Shown here piece by piece: positions 36,701 to 50,128 of a stretch of DNA of 64,000 nucleotides (its first letter is position 1; each line of letters starts with the position of its first letter). Source of the stretch: Erythrocercus mccallii (Eukaryota; Chordata; Aves; Passeriformes; Dicruridae); the NCBI GenBank assembly GCA_013397435.1, contig VZRG01001573.1, positions 7,528 to 71,527 on the forward strand, written 5' to 3'. Under the pieces are notes generated by a model, which was not told the DNA's origin, did not search any database, and worked only from the letters and a program-made list of their open reading frames with translations. The translations under genes were made by a program, and so were the position numbers.

Positions 36701-38870
36701 GTTCAGGGAATTATATTGCTATCCCCAAACAGGAAATTTATTGAACATGTTTAACTAAGACTCTTATTTCGTTATCCCTTCAGCTTTGCTAAATAAATAA
36801 GTGCTAGGAGAAAGTCAGATTTATGCCTTTAATCATGAACTCACTTGCAAGGACTCTTCAAACAGGAAATCTTTCATGCCAGATGTTTTCCTCTAAATAT
36901 GAAAATGGAATTTCTGTTGGAACTTGCATAGGAGTAACAACTGAGTGAAGTATCAGTCTTATTTTTTTAAAAAGTCTGATAGCTATGCTTAGTACTATTT
37001 AACCTCTTTTGGGGGCAACAAAACCCCTGAAATTTTAGAATTCTATTGTTTCTGGTAGAAGCACTGTACAAGGATGTAAAGGTAATGAATGAGTTCTCTA
37101 GGAAGAAGATGTCTTATTTTAAGTAAGCATTTATTATTATTTTTCCTCCTGTGTGCCTGTAGTGTATATTTAAGTCTTTCTTCTAATGGGAAAGATAACA
37201 TGCAGCTTTAAAAAACAGAAACTGAAATCCCTCATCATAGTACCTAGGGCCATAAAAGAAGCAGAGGAGAAGCAATTATATGTACACCAAAAATTTACTT
37301 AAATATGCAGTTCTTAGAGTTGGCTGTTAGTATTTTATGTTCCAATTCATCTCCTGTCTTAACTGATTTGTCAGTTTTTGTAAGCACCTGGCTTAACACT
37401 GGTTGCCAAGTTCCAGTTAAGTGATTAGTTCCAACTTGCAGTAGGAAAACAACCTGCATTTTGGAGTTTGAATGATATTCCTCATTCTTGCTTCTGGCAG
37501 TACTTGGAAACAAAGGACTGGGAGGCAGTGGCACCAGTGTACGTGTCTGGAACTGTCACTACCTCGGAGATCTTTCTTTGTCCAAGTGTTGACAAAAGAG
37601 AGAGAATGGGAAGTGTGCTGCAAGACTCATCATGAAAGGTGATTTGTGCATAACAGACATGACTAAAGGCAAAGGATTTTTCATTTTGGAGTGTAGCCAA
37701 GTAAACAAGAGGAGAGTAAATTGTAGAAGGAAGTAGGAGAATTAGTATCTCTGGGCTTAGTACTTGTATGGTCAAGAAAATGAAACAAAACCATACTGGA
37801 TGGTGGAAATAGAGTCTGCATGAATGGGTTCTCTCTCTTAAAGGACAAGAATGTGAATTTAGATTGGACTTGAGTGCATTGAACTCCATTGTCACTCAGT
37901 GTAAATATACTTTCTCATTGTTCAGATTAGCCAACCTGGAACTGCCAGCAGAACTGCATCTTTTTGGTGTAACTCTGCTGTAACACATGGAAATAAGGTC
38001 AGGTCTAGTTTAGCTGGCAGTATTCCTATTTAGGTGAACCAGGAACCTGTGCTGTGTAATTTAATAATTAATTGTTAAACAAAAGCCAAGCTTAATTCTA
38101 AATGCCCTTCAACTGAAATGACAGCTTCGTCTTTTATTATCATTGGGTTTTTCATATAAAGATATGCAAAATAAAAAACAGGAACTCTCAGAGGAGGGAA
38201 ATCTTGCTTAACATGTCAGTTCCCACTTCCATGTTCAGTTCTTCTCCAGACAAATAAGCTTCCTACTCTCCAGCAGAGCTTGACTCTGCTGAAATCTGTC
38301 ACTGAGATGACTTTGTCTTTACTAATGCAGCACTTCAAGGCAGCATCTCAGATCTTGAAACTGATTTTAATAAGCTTAAAGGTGTGTTTTACTAATTTTC
38401 TTGGGTTTTGTATAATAATAGCTTAGTAATGAAAAAGGAAGACGAGAGGTGGAAGTAAAGTGTTGTGAATACCTTGGTCTTGTCTGGTGAAACATGTCAT
38501 GTAAGACAAAAAAAAGTGGTTTTGTAGGAAGCTTTGTTTTCTTGTTCTAATTTTAACTTCATCTGCTGTAGTGGTAGATACTAATCATCATTCTGGAAAC
38601 AGTCATTTTTACAAATACAGATTTTTTTAAATACTTGTAGAATTAGCAGTTAGATTTTTATTTGTGGTTTCTTTCAATATCTTCATGTTAATCTTCTTGC
38701 AAGTCAAAATCTCTTTGAAATGGTCCTTCATCTCATGTTTTATTAGCTCCTACATGATTCTACAAGACTTACCATACTTCTAAGTATCAGCTTGGGTGAC
38801 TGACAATCTCTCTATTGATGTATTTGTAAAACTTGTTAAAACTCTACCATAAAGTAAAAAGTTTTGGTTT

Positions 38871-38914
38871 AAATTCCATGTCCTTACAAATTCCACATCC
38901 TTACAAATTCCACC
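38871..38914. repeat. 17-bp tandem repeat, 2.6 copies
   Basis: Units of AAATTCCACATCCTTAC (the first with ATG in place of ACA) at 38,871-38,887 and 38,888-38,904, followed by a partial third unit. A small local duplication in the intron. Confidence 0.85.
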
Positions 38915-39154
38915 TCAAAGTGTACCTAGTTCCCCTTAACTTCATCAGAAGTTGCATGCATCCAAGTGCTGAGGTTGGTGTTCAAACCAGACCATAGTTA
39001 CCCTTCAGAGCTAGTTCCTGAACCAAGCAGCAGAGGCTTAAATTATTAGTCTCTAATCTTGTGACAACCCTACTAAAGAGAGTAAATCATTACCTTGATG
39101 TTGCTTAACAGTAATTCCATTACAACATATCACATAATTGTTTGTTTCTCCTAG

Positions 39155-39251
39155 ACCAAGGCAGAGCTCTGAAGAGACTTCAGTTCAATATGTGACAACT
39201 GCAGGACAGTTATTTCCTCAAGTGGAGCATCTCTTATCTCGGAGTGCTGTG
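39155..39251 (+). other. Candidate internal 5' exon with good splice sites
   Basis: A 97-bp stretch preceded by a pyrimidine-rich acceptor (TTGTTTCTCCTAG) and followed by a donor (GCTGTG|GTAAGACT). One frame is open across it (32 codons), but that frame does not join SH3BP2 in phase at 57,025. If real it is more likely a 5' UTR exon or a lncRNA exon. No protein similarity is recognised. Confidence 0.3.
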
Positions 39252-40578
39252 GTAAGACTGAACACTGGGTTTGCATTGCATGAAGTGTAATGTCTCCTAA
39301 ACCTTTTACACAGACCTGTGGTCACACTGTTTTCACCAAGCACGTGTACTGAAGCCAGGTTCTAGTATTTCCTTATACTGTACACCTTAGACATGTAAAC
39401 TTGTGTAAGAGCTACCCACCTTTCTTTCTGTTCTATCCTGTACCTATTCCTGGAAGGATTATCTTTTTCTCTACTTTTTTCTTTTATTCCTGACAATGAT
39501 GTAAAGAGAAATTTAGCACAAAGAAACCTGGACTATGAGCTACAGGTCCTACTGGCAGATGAAAGGCTTATAACTAGCTAATTCAAAACTGATCTGTAAG
39601 CTTGACTAATCAAAATAAGGCACTTTGAACTGTGTTTGGGCAAAAAAACCCATGACTTGCACATCTGCTGAGCATCTGCAGCTGTTAATTGCCTTTAATC
39701 AGTCAGGCTGAAACATTCAAGATTTCCACTGTAATTTTTCAGTCAGTTAATCAGACTGATGATGCCAGGTAGGCATGTTTCCAAAGCACTGTGTGTTTTA
39801 AGTGAGTCAAGTGTTATTTGTTTATACAGACTTTTGTGTAAAAAGACAGACACCTTGCATGGGGAAATGCAATTTCTGCTGTCAAAGTGGGTGTACCACA
39901 TACAGGAGCATGGGACAATCAGTCAGTCCCCTGCAATCTCTGTTTGGTGCCTAGGAAAGAATTCATACCTCCAGTATGTAACTGGAGACTTGCATTAGGA
40001 CTAGGTGAATATGCTCATCAGAATGCTAACCAGAAAGACTTTTCTGAGAAGACAAAACACCCATTGCAGGAGGGGCACACAAGTCTTGCTACAAGATTAA
40101 TAGTTTTCTTCCTCCTAAAGACCTGGAAGTAGGAAACCACCTTGAAAAAAAATAATGAGGTTATATACAACAGAGCTGTCATCTTGGGTTTAGGAGAACC
40201 CAAATAAATAATAAGATGATGCATAGTCTGGCACAAATGTATTCCACTCCCACCATCCCTAAACTTGTGTGGGTACTCTTACTCAGGAGTAAATTAAGCA
40301 TGGCAGACTGCTGGGATTATGCTAGATAAATACTTGCTGTGTGACTGTGCAGTGGGGGAGGATGGGAAATTTGGAAGGGAAAGAGGAATATTTTAAATGT
40401 AGTCTTCATGTTTAAACTAGAAGAACAGAGTTAGATAGCCAAACCATTCTCTAGCTACATAGATGAAATTACTGTATTTGCGGGAAGCTGTTATGGGAAG
40501 AACTCACAGTGAAATTCTTTTTTCCTTCAGTACTCAAAGCCTCAGTGAGTCATCTGTCTCCTGCCTTCTCCCTCCCTC

Positions 40579-40602
40579 CAAAAAGAAAAAAAAAAAAGAA
40601 AA
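40579..40602. repeat. A-rich simple sequence
   Basis: A short run of A interrupted by G (AAAAAGAAAAAAAAAAAAG type). There is no upstream retrogene that would make it a poly(A) tail. Confidence 0.8.
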
Positions 40603-43602
40603 AGCCCTTATTTCTGTCCCTTGGCAAATGCCACAGTTGTTGTGAAGAAGGTTGTAGTTCAGAATGCCTCTGATCCAAGTGTCTGAAGAGGCCAACTGAA
40701 GCATTGTCAGAGGGATGTGTGGATGTGTTGAATTTTACATCTTTTGCTTTGAGGTGCAGATAAGCTTTCTCATAATGATGGAAACAATGCTGATAAGATG
40801 GAATACCATGTTTCCAAATGTACACGATACTATCATCATACCAAAGTGATTGAGTCTGGAAGCTGTCTTGTCATGTTGGCACAGTGCCTGCTATGCCTCT
40901 GCTGCCAGGCTGTTTCTCCATGGCTGCGTGGTATCCCCATTCCTTCAGTGGAGAGCAGTTGTGTTTGTCCTCCTCTCTGCTTTGTTCACTGGTCCTAGAG
41001 GAAGGAGAGGACTGCCAGGAGTAGAGGGGTGTGGTAGTGGGAGAGGAGAGTGTCACAGTGCTGCTGATGCCACCTGTGCCCCTGCACTTGGGGATTTGGG
41101 TCCCCAGCAGAATTGGGTTGGCAGGTGGCAAGGGCTTAGTGACAAATCTGTTAATTACTAAAGATGGACTAAATGCTCTTCTAATGGGCTACAACAGCAT
41201 CATGGTATTTAATAATTACTTGATAGTAGGAAGCTCTCTGCTGGGCAATTGAACTGGGACTTGGGTCTCTTCTTCTGAGTTCGAGGTCTTGTTCCAAGGA
41301 ATATGTCAATCACTCGATTGACGAGCTTTGCTTATTGAGAGAAAGACTAGCAGAAGGGATTTGCAGCAGTGTCTTTGCTGTGAAATCTAGCAAACAGAAG
41401 TCTTTTTGATTGAAACTCTTAGTTTGGCAACTTTACACAATTCCCTTCCTTCCTGGAGTGTTCTCTTCCATTTTAGATAGCAGGAAACATATTAATTAGA
41501 TGCTTCTAATTAATCCTGGTTTCTGTACCTGTACCATTTCTATCTTTCTAGTCAACATACTGAGTAATTTGCCTGCCACATGTTATTCATGCCCTGTAAT
41601 TTTTGTAGCCCTTAGGAGATGAAGTGCATGGTCTTACCAAAATTTTACTCTAAATGTGCTTGGTGGTCTGTGCTAATTGAGAAGGTATGTGGAAGAAACA
41701 CATCTGACACATGAATCCGGAGTTTGAAGTGTCATTCTCACAGAAACAAAAACCGTGAGAAAGCTGTCTCCCCACAGTCCTTAGTAGTTGTAGCTATGGC
41801 ATTGGGCAGACTTCCTTTCCTTTAGTTTCTTATTGTTGGAATTTTAGGGTTTTGAGCAACTTGGAGGTGAAGACCAAGTATGAACTTGGCCTGGTACTCA
41901 GACATTAGTCCACATAAAAAGCTAGTTCCTAATAATCCTGTGTTAAGAAGATAAACTGTATCACTATTCGCTATTTAACCCTAGTGACCTACGGTCTGAT
42001 GGGTTTATGTTGCATAGTTCAGCAAAATGATCTAGAAAAAGAGGGAGCTTGTATTAGAATGGAAAGGGTTGTTGGTAGTGTTCTGTAGAACAGCCAAAAT
42101 GTCAAATGAATGGCAACTCTTGGGGTATAGATTCCTTGTGATTTCTAACTGAACAATTTAATCTCCTCCAAAGTGGAATGAAAAACAATACAGCATTCCA
42201 AAGGAGCAAAAAAAGTGGGCTTTAGAATTCCAAGATATACAGTATATAGGAAGAATTCTTCAACAATTCTCCTGTCCTTCTTGACTAAAGGATTATTTTT
42301 CCACATCCAGTTAAACTATAACCAGTGCAGTCTTTGCACTTGATTGTACTGTGCCAGCTGCTGCTTCTCAGGTAGACTGCACAGGAGAGGAAGTGTAACT
42401 GGAGCAGTGGATGTGGCCCACAATGATTTTGTGATTACATCAATCTTTGCTAATCTGTGATGATGCCAAATTTAGAATTTTTTCATAAAATTCTGTAGAC
42501 AAATTTTTTTCAAGTATGTAATGGGATAGCTGTAGTTTGTAGTGTTGGGCTTGTTAGGTTTTGGTCTATTGGAGATTTAGCTGACAGAAATTGGATATTA
42601 GCTCTGTTGTATCTTGGAAATGTACTTCATTGATATAGTGGCTTACTATTGGAAAATTAGTGACTAGAATGCATGAAACATTGTCACAATTTCTGGAAGA
42701 GGAGGTTTTTTGGATAGAGTATAATGCATTTTTAATGCTTTTTTTTAGTATACCTCCAAAACTGAGAGTTCTTTTTATGGCTGTAGAGATAAACAATTAA
42801 GAAAGTGCAGCTGCACTTTGATATAGTTATTATGTGCAGTTTTTTAGAGGATGTTAAGTAGATCAGTCTATACGATTTCATATACTAAATAAAATACCAC
42901 AAATAGCATTAAATACTTTTTCTGCACATTTAAAAAGTATTTTCCTCCTGTAAAATTCAGGTTTTGTAGATCTTTTATTTTGTGGTAACAGTAACATCCA
43001 CAGATGAATCAATGCATCTGTGATGTTGTTTGGCTTATGTCTGTATGAACTGTTCTGTTTACTTTACAAAGATGTCAGGTTTGATTACTTAGGATGAAAC
43101 AGGACCAATCCCACTGACCTAAATTTCTGAATTTCCTTTGTGCAAGTGAAATCCAGCTTCAGCTCTTCATTGTGTACAAGAAGTGATTCATATTTAGAAT
43201 GCCTTAAGACTATCTAGTATGTGTATAGCAGGAAGAGATTCTGTAAATCTTGTAAAAGCTTTTGCTGGAAATGTTACATGCTCCATATAAATTCTGTGTA
43301 GAACCAAAACCTGGAAAAGAAAGCATGCTATACAGACTCCTTAGGCATAATGACTGTTAGTTCCAGGCAGTGCATATATGTAAGATTTTGGAGGGTGTGA
43401 AGGAGTCCTTCTGTCATAACCAGGTCATCTCTGTAAAGAGTCTGGCTGCAGTGTTTTGAAAGAGCTTTTCAAGGAAACTATAAAAAAGAATGGTGCACAA
43501 AGGCAATGTATTCTTTGTAGCTCACCCTGCCAATAATAGAAGGACTGCTGACATTTATAGCATACACTATTTCTTTAAGAGCTGTGTATATATATGTATT
43601 TC

Positions 43603-43629
43603 TATGTGTGTGTGTGTGTGCGCGCATGT
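43603..43629. repeat. Short (TG)n with CGCGCATG end
   Basis: A strictly alternating purine-pyrimidine tract, TATGTG(TG)n followed by CGCGCATG. A separate TGTATATATATGTAT tract lies about 10 bp upstream. Alternating TG/CG tracts can adopt Z-DNA. This is a simple repeat of about 27 bp. Confidence 0.9.
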
Positions 43630-46600
43630 TTCTTTTTAATCTGTAATAAAGAAAAATTAGTTTCAGTGGTGAAAAGTCAGTGAGGCCAGGGATCAGACAA
43701 ATGACCTTTGGATCATCTTTGTGGCCATGAGAATGGAAAGAATAGACAGTGCTATAAGATGTTTGAGAAAGGATTTGGAAATAAACAAGTTCTCTATGAT
43801 AGGATAGGTTAATATGATGCCCAGAAACATCTTCAAATTAAAAAAGGAGTGGGGATATTCTAACTGGACTGTAGAGTGGATGTAAAAGATTCCAGGCTCC
43901 TGCTAGATTCAAACTTTGTCTGTAATAATTTTTAAAAGTGTTGATGGGAAGGAAGTGGAAATACCTTTAAAATGAGTATTCCCATTTACAAACTCTTTTT
44001 TAGCTTACTTAATGGACAATAGGAATAGCTGTATGGAGTCAGATCCAAGGAGAGCTTGCAGAAGAGTGTAAGAACTTGGCACAGATATGGAATATTCTTC
44101 CAGCCTAAGAAATTTGAACCTCAGGGGCTTGTTGGAGTAATTTTGAAGTGCCAGAAACTGAGGTCTCCGATTCTGAGATGGATTTTTGTATTTCCAGTTT
44201 TTCAATCACTGTGCACTAAGCAAGATGTGTTACAGCTTTTTTGTTGGTTTTTTTTCCCCTTTGTTTTCCTCCTCTGAAATATGAATGACCACTGATTTAG
44301 GAAAGGTTTTGATTCACATGTGCAGTACCATTGCTTCCATTCCCACCATCTGTAGTGCTCTGAAGCCCTTGCCCCAGAATGAACGAGTTATACTCTTACA
44401 AACGCCTTTGTAAGGATTGTGTCTTGACATACAGGACAGGTCAGAAAAGGAGCTGATTTGAGAAGAGCTACATGACATCAAGGTCAGATGGAAGTAAGAA
44501 TCTAGAATCTGTATTTTAGCTCCTTATCTTTGGTGTATCTTACTGTCAGGTGTTTGTTATTTTCATAATATTATGCCGAGGGTTTGTTCCTATTTAGAAA
44601 CCTTGTTGCACACTTCTGGAACCATGGCAGTAATATATTTGATTAGGCAAACTTGTTTGTGATGTAAAATATGACTGTTGTTCTTCATGTCTTATGAAGT
44701 ATTGCATATGAATGTCTTCTGTGCTTGAAAATAGCCCTGTGTGAACTCACTTTTGAATGCAGTTCTGGAGACTTGGGTCAATGTCAGGCTAATCCTTGCT
44801 GTTGGAGTTCATTTAAATAAGTTTTAGGGGGAATTAATTTCTTTTTAGTCATCCTTCTGAAGGAAGTAGTGATTTACATAAAGAAATGATAATAGAAAGA
44901 GCCATTGTCCAAATCGTCTTGTAAAAGAAGCCCATTGCATAAGATTATACATTTTAATGGTTATTTTATGTGGTATGAGTTGGCTGTTCCCTCTCATGTC
45001 CTCCAGATTAAAACTGTTTGTTGACTGCTGTCTTTCTGAGCAGCTTTGCAGTGTACATTTGTTTTAATTTTAAAATCTTCACTTAAAATCCCAACTACAC
45101 ATGATGTGGTGTTTATAACTTGATTCATCTTTTGTAGATGGTAAGCATGAGCTTACAAAGTTTCTTCTTTCTGGTGCTTGTTAAAAAAACAAAACAAAGC
45201 AAAACACCACAAAAACCCAAAGGTAATATTTACCTAAGTGACGAAATACATGGTAGCCTTACATTCTGGTTATTGTAAACCATCCCCTTACCTGTTTCAG
45301 TCCTTTGATCCAGTGTTTTGTGTGGTGGGAGTGGTAAAATAAAATACTTATGCTTTACCACATCCTTTGGAGAAGTTCATACTGTGATTTGAAAGGGAAC
45401 AATAACTGGAACTGGAATAAAGAATCCGTGTTTCTGGTGCACCTACTTTACTTGCGTGAGGCTTTGAGCTTCAAAGCTGCAGGAGGTGGGGGCAGTCCAT
45501 CAGCAATACAACCCTGTTGGAACTTCTAATTCTATAAATCACACTTGCATGGTTATTAGCTTATTTGGATATTCTGGTTCATAGTCAGAGTTTCCAAGTC
45601 TGAGAACAGCAAACTCTGAGATGCTTCACTGCATAATTATTTAAAACCTGGCACCACCTACTATGTTGTACAGCAGTATAGCACAGAGTGAGTCTTTGCA
45701 GTTACACTGTGTCTTTAAATTGTATCAAAAATCTCTATTCAAGCAAAACAAAAATAGAAAATCTTTGTTTTGTTTTGTATTTTCGGGGTTTAACAGAAGC
45801 TGAGCTTCCTCTTTGGTGCTGGGTGCAGCCATTAGCTTGAAGAGGTGTATTTGCTTAACTATAAGGTTCCTGCAGTCACCAGGAGAGGGAAACACAGGCT
45901 TGAGGGTTGCACAGAAGATGTGACCAAAACCAGGGCTGGCTGTATTTGTTTAGGATTCAAGTGGTAGCTTGTTATTGGGGTCAGTGGGTTCATGATTTAC
46001 TCAATGCATTTTCTGTTGATAAATACTCAAAAGGACATTATAAGCTTTATGTGGTTTTGTTGGTTTTAATATCGAACTGCAGGAATGTTTTAAAATTGCT
46101 TATATTCAGTAATTTTATTGTTGATTTGCATATTCCTTTAAAAAAATACTCTATCTATAGTAGTCTTGGATCTCAGTTACTTTAGTTTTGTACAAGCACA
46201 GTATAGAGTGAGCTCATGGATGTTGTATATCTTGCCAAAATGCCTTAGTAAGAGAAAAAACTCAATCTCTTTTCTTCTTTTTTCCCCTTGGATACTTAAT
46301 GTACTTTAAATCAGTATAAGTAAAATTCTAAGAAAGCAGAAGAAATATTTCCTAACAACAGACTTAACTTCATATGGCAAGATGTCTGCTGGTTAAATGT
46401 TCCTGTCAGATATCCTTTAAAATCACTAATGGATATTTGATCCCTTCCTATACATTTCTAAAAGCCTTCAGTTAGATGTTGCTTTTACTCAAGTTCAATG
46501 GTCCATCAGCTAAATTACTTAAAGCTGTTTTGACATCTAAGCAGAAATTATTTCAGTGTCCAACAGTGCTTCCTAATTTGTCAGTTAGTGAGAGAATTGT

Positions 46601-47240
46601 GTGCAGTTAATCACAAACCAGCCTAGCAGTAAAATTATTGAAATTGAAAGTTTCTGCCAAGGAAATAAATAATTTGTGGAAACTCCCACTTTCAGTATCT
46701 ATATGTATTTGGGGAAACTCCCTTTGCAGCTCTCTGCAGGAACAGGATCTTGGCAATCATGTTTGTACTTCTGCTAGCTACATATTTTTTTTTAACCTAT
46801 GTTCTATTTTAAATTGTTCAAGCACTGATGAAAGAGCAGTTAATCATAGCCATAGTGGCATTTAGTCTTTTGTATGAGGACCTTGTATATAAATAACATT
46901 TAAAAGGAACAAAGAATGTGTTCATCTCTTTTCAATAGTAAAGGAAATGGAGTGTTGATAATGTATCTGAATTTATATTGAAAACAACCCAAAAGGCAGC
47001 AAGTTATCTTCAGGACTTGCCTTCTACTTTAAGTGTTGTTTGTACAAAATGTTACTGGTGTGATCTGATTGGCACAGACTTTGACCCAGTTAAAGCCCTG
47101 AGTGAATGCTCAAATACAGTTTTGGGGGATCTTTTGATTCAGTAGAAATCCATTAAACTTGAAAAGCTACATATAACAGAATTGCCAACATTGAAAATTA
47201 TGCTGAAACAGCTGTACTGATCTTAATTCAAACCTTATTT

Positions 47241-47735
47241 CATAGAACCATTTAGGGTAGAGAAATCCTCTAAGATCACTGAGTCTTAACACCTGTTAAG
47301 ATCACCAACAGCTGTTCACCACTCAACCATGTCCCCAAGTGCCACATCCACATTCTTTAAACATCTCCAGGGATGATGACTCCACCACTTCTCTGGGCAG
47401 CCCATTCCAATGCTTGACAACCCTTTCTGTGATGTATTTTTTCCAAATATGCAACCTAAATCTCCCCTGGCACAACTTGGGGCTGTTTCCTCCCATCCTG
47501 TTCCTTGGTACCTGGGAGAAGAGACCAACCCTCACCTGGCTACAGCCTCCTGAAAGGGAATTGGAGACAGTGAGAGGGTCTTCTATGGTCCTCCTTTTTT
47601 CCAGGCTAAACACCCCCAGCTCCCTCAGCTGCTGCTCACAGGACTTGTGCTCCAGGCCCTTCCCCAGCTCCATTGTTCTTCACAGGACATGTTCCAGCCC
47701 CCCACTATCTTTCTGGGAGTAAGGGGCCCTACAAT
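47241..47735 (-). mobile_element. CR1 LINE, 5'-truncated, minus orientation
   Basis: Antisense CR1 text through about 495 bp. It starts with CATAGAACCATTTAGGGTAG (the 3' end) and passes through 'CTCTGGGCAGCCCATTCCAA' and 'GGCTGTTTCCTCCCATCCTG' to 'CCAGGCTAAACACCCCCAGC' and the 'CATTGTTCTTCACAGGACAT' segment. The minus-strand open frame at 47,323-47,673 is part of the element's degraded coding region. It is the longest and one of the best preserved younger CR1 copies here. Confidence 0.92.
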
Positions 47736-50102
47736 ACATTAATATAAAGTCTTGCATTATTTTTCAAGGCTGATTGGTGTAAGTGAATCTGTTAAATAAT
47801 AACGTTCTTAAATTGAGAGTTTGCAGATGGTTCTTGTCTTCCAGCTGCTCAGTCTAATCTGCTTTTTTAGAAGCTATGCATATACTGCAAGTAATTTTTG
47901 TCTGTGCTTTGATTTACAGACATTTGAGCAATATATGACATTAACTGTATGCCAAAATCAAAATCATGGTATCACCTTCTAGGATGTGTGCCAATCTATT
48001 TGATGAAACAATCACAAAAAGTTACAACTTTGTTTTAAAATTGATATGCTCATGCTCTGAGATATGGCTTATTTATTGCAGACCAGTGCTAGCTGGCATT
48101 TTTGAAGTTCCAAGCCAACAATATGTCAATAGATGTTCGTAACCTAAGAGCCACAGGGGTATAAGTAGAAACTTTGAAGCTTTCTGACTTTAAGTGTTTC
48201 TTGGGTTTCAATTCAATATATATTATCAAGACTTCAGTGACCTATTTTAAATATATGTAATAAATAAATAAAAATATTATTAGGACTTCTTCATGTCTTC
48301 TGAAGTAAGCTGAAGGAAGGGATGATGGTTGAAATTTAAAATATAGGAGTTCTTTTGACATTGAAAGAGGACTTTTGGAAGTTGTGGTCTCATTTCTTTT
48401 CCTTGTTGCTGATTTATCTTTTATTTTTTTGTAAAGATAATAATGAAGTTCACCCAGCAGAAGTAATTCTGATGCATGGTTATTTGTATTTTCACAAGAT
48501 TGCCTTACTTAATAGATGAAGGATTCAGGCAAGTAATTTACACTTGCTCCTTTACAATCTGCAGTTGTGAAGTGTGCAGCTGACAAATATATTATCTCTC
48601 AATATAATGGCTGTGTTTCCACTGTCATCTAGAAACTTGAGACTAAACTGGTTTGATAGAATTAATAAAATTATAAAATTTCTAATAATCTGTCCCTGAA
48701 CCCAACTTAGGACACTTTCTGTTAATCCCTTACTTTAATGCCTCATTATACTGTAGACTTCTGTGGAAATATATAATGGATGAATCCTTACATTATTCTG
48801 AGTGGAACTCAGCTACTGACCTGACTTACTGCAGCTGAAAGAAAGTGTTTTTCATGCTATTTTAATTTTTTAGTGCTTTGTTAGTTTTTCTGCCTTGCCT
48901 GTAGCTGTGCTCTTCTTGTGCTGCTTTTATTTGCAGTCCATCCTTGCAGTTTCCTGTAAATTTGTCAGCAAGAGGAAGTGCTCCTGCTGCAGACACAGCT
49001 CAGCCCTGTGGTGAGACAAGTGAATTTATGCCAGCAAGGACAGCATTTTGCCAGATGTGTTTGTGCCCTCACATCCCATTAACTAATGATAAGTAGGATT
49101 GTTTTTGACTGCCAACAAGAGTTGTTCCTGGCAATGGCAGAGAAACCTGGCTAGCTTCCTCAGGCAGAGGCCCTGCTGGAATGAAATCCAAGTGTTGGTT
49201 CCAGATGCTTTGGTTCTTCCTTTTAAGGCTGAGTGATACCTTGTAACATTAAAGAAATGAAGCATCTCTTTTGGAGCAAAATTCTCCCTAGGCTAGCTTG
49301 GTGCAAGGCTGCTTCTCACCACTGATTCCGTGGGGACAAATGGAGATTAATCTGAAAACCTGATAGCAAAGATCCACGCATAACAGAATTTTGCTTTGTG
49401 AAGGAGGAAATATTTAATACTCTCTCACTTCCCTGGCAGACATGTCAATGCCATAAAGTTTTCATGTCTTTTCGGATTCCTTATGTGCAGTTTTGAAATC
49501 CAATAATCCTTCTGGTGAATGTCTGGTCTAGAAAGTTAAACTGAATTTTCAGTCTCCCAAAACCATGAAACATCTAAACTTTGGTTATTCCTTGATGGAA
49601 CACCTGCTTGTGTGTGTGTGAAGTGTCTTCTGTTCTGACTCTGGGACCATCTTGATAGTGCTGGAAATCACCAAAGAAGTCAAAATGGGATCTTGGAACT
49701 GGAAATGAAAAATCCTGCTGCATTTCTGAGTACTAAAATGAAGAAAGAGAGAGAACAGCATGAGAAAGGTTAGACAGGAAAAGCAGTACCCCAGGAACAT
49801 GTGTTGGATAAAGGAGGCATGGTTGAATGAGACTGTTGAAGCCAAAGAGCATGGTACTATAAGTTGTAGAGTTTGGAGGGGAAAACCAGGAATTAGGTGT
49901 GTCACATCAGAAAAGGGAAAGAGGAACTGAAGAGTTTTTTCCAGTGTTGCATATACTCAAGTGCTGTCATTCTAAATCTAGGTTTTTTTACTAAGTTGGA
50001 GAAATGGCTTGCAAAGATGCTAATGCAGACTTAGAAAAGTATGCTTTGAGAACTCAGGGGAAAGACTGATTTGGAACAGTGTGCCTTAAATGAGTAACTG
50101 AT

Positions 50103-50128
50103 ATTGTAGCAAGTAAATTTGCTACAAT
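50103..50128. repeat. Perfect 10-bp inverted repeat (hairpin)
   Basis: ATTGTAGCAA, a six-base loop GTAAAT, then TTGCTACAAT. The stem is perfect but short and AT-rich, and it lies in an AT-rich intron segment. No RNA family is recognised. Confidence 0.8.

Noticed and set aside
40579..40602. Poly(A) tail of a processed pseudogene
   Set aside because: No coding similarity upstream, no AATAAA at the right spacing and no target duplication seen.
47323..47722. Open frames on both strands as a gene
   Set aside because: Entirely within the CR1 copy. The minus frame is a relic of the element and the plus frame is its shadow.
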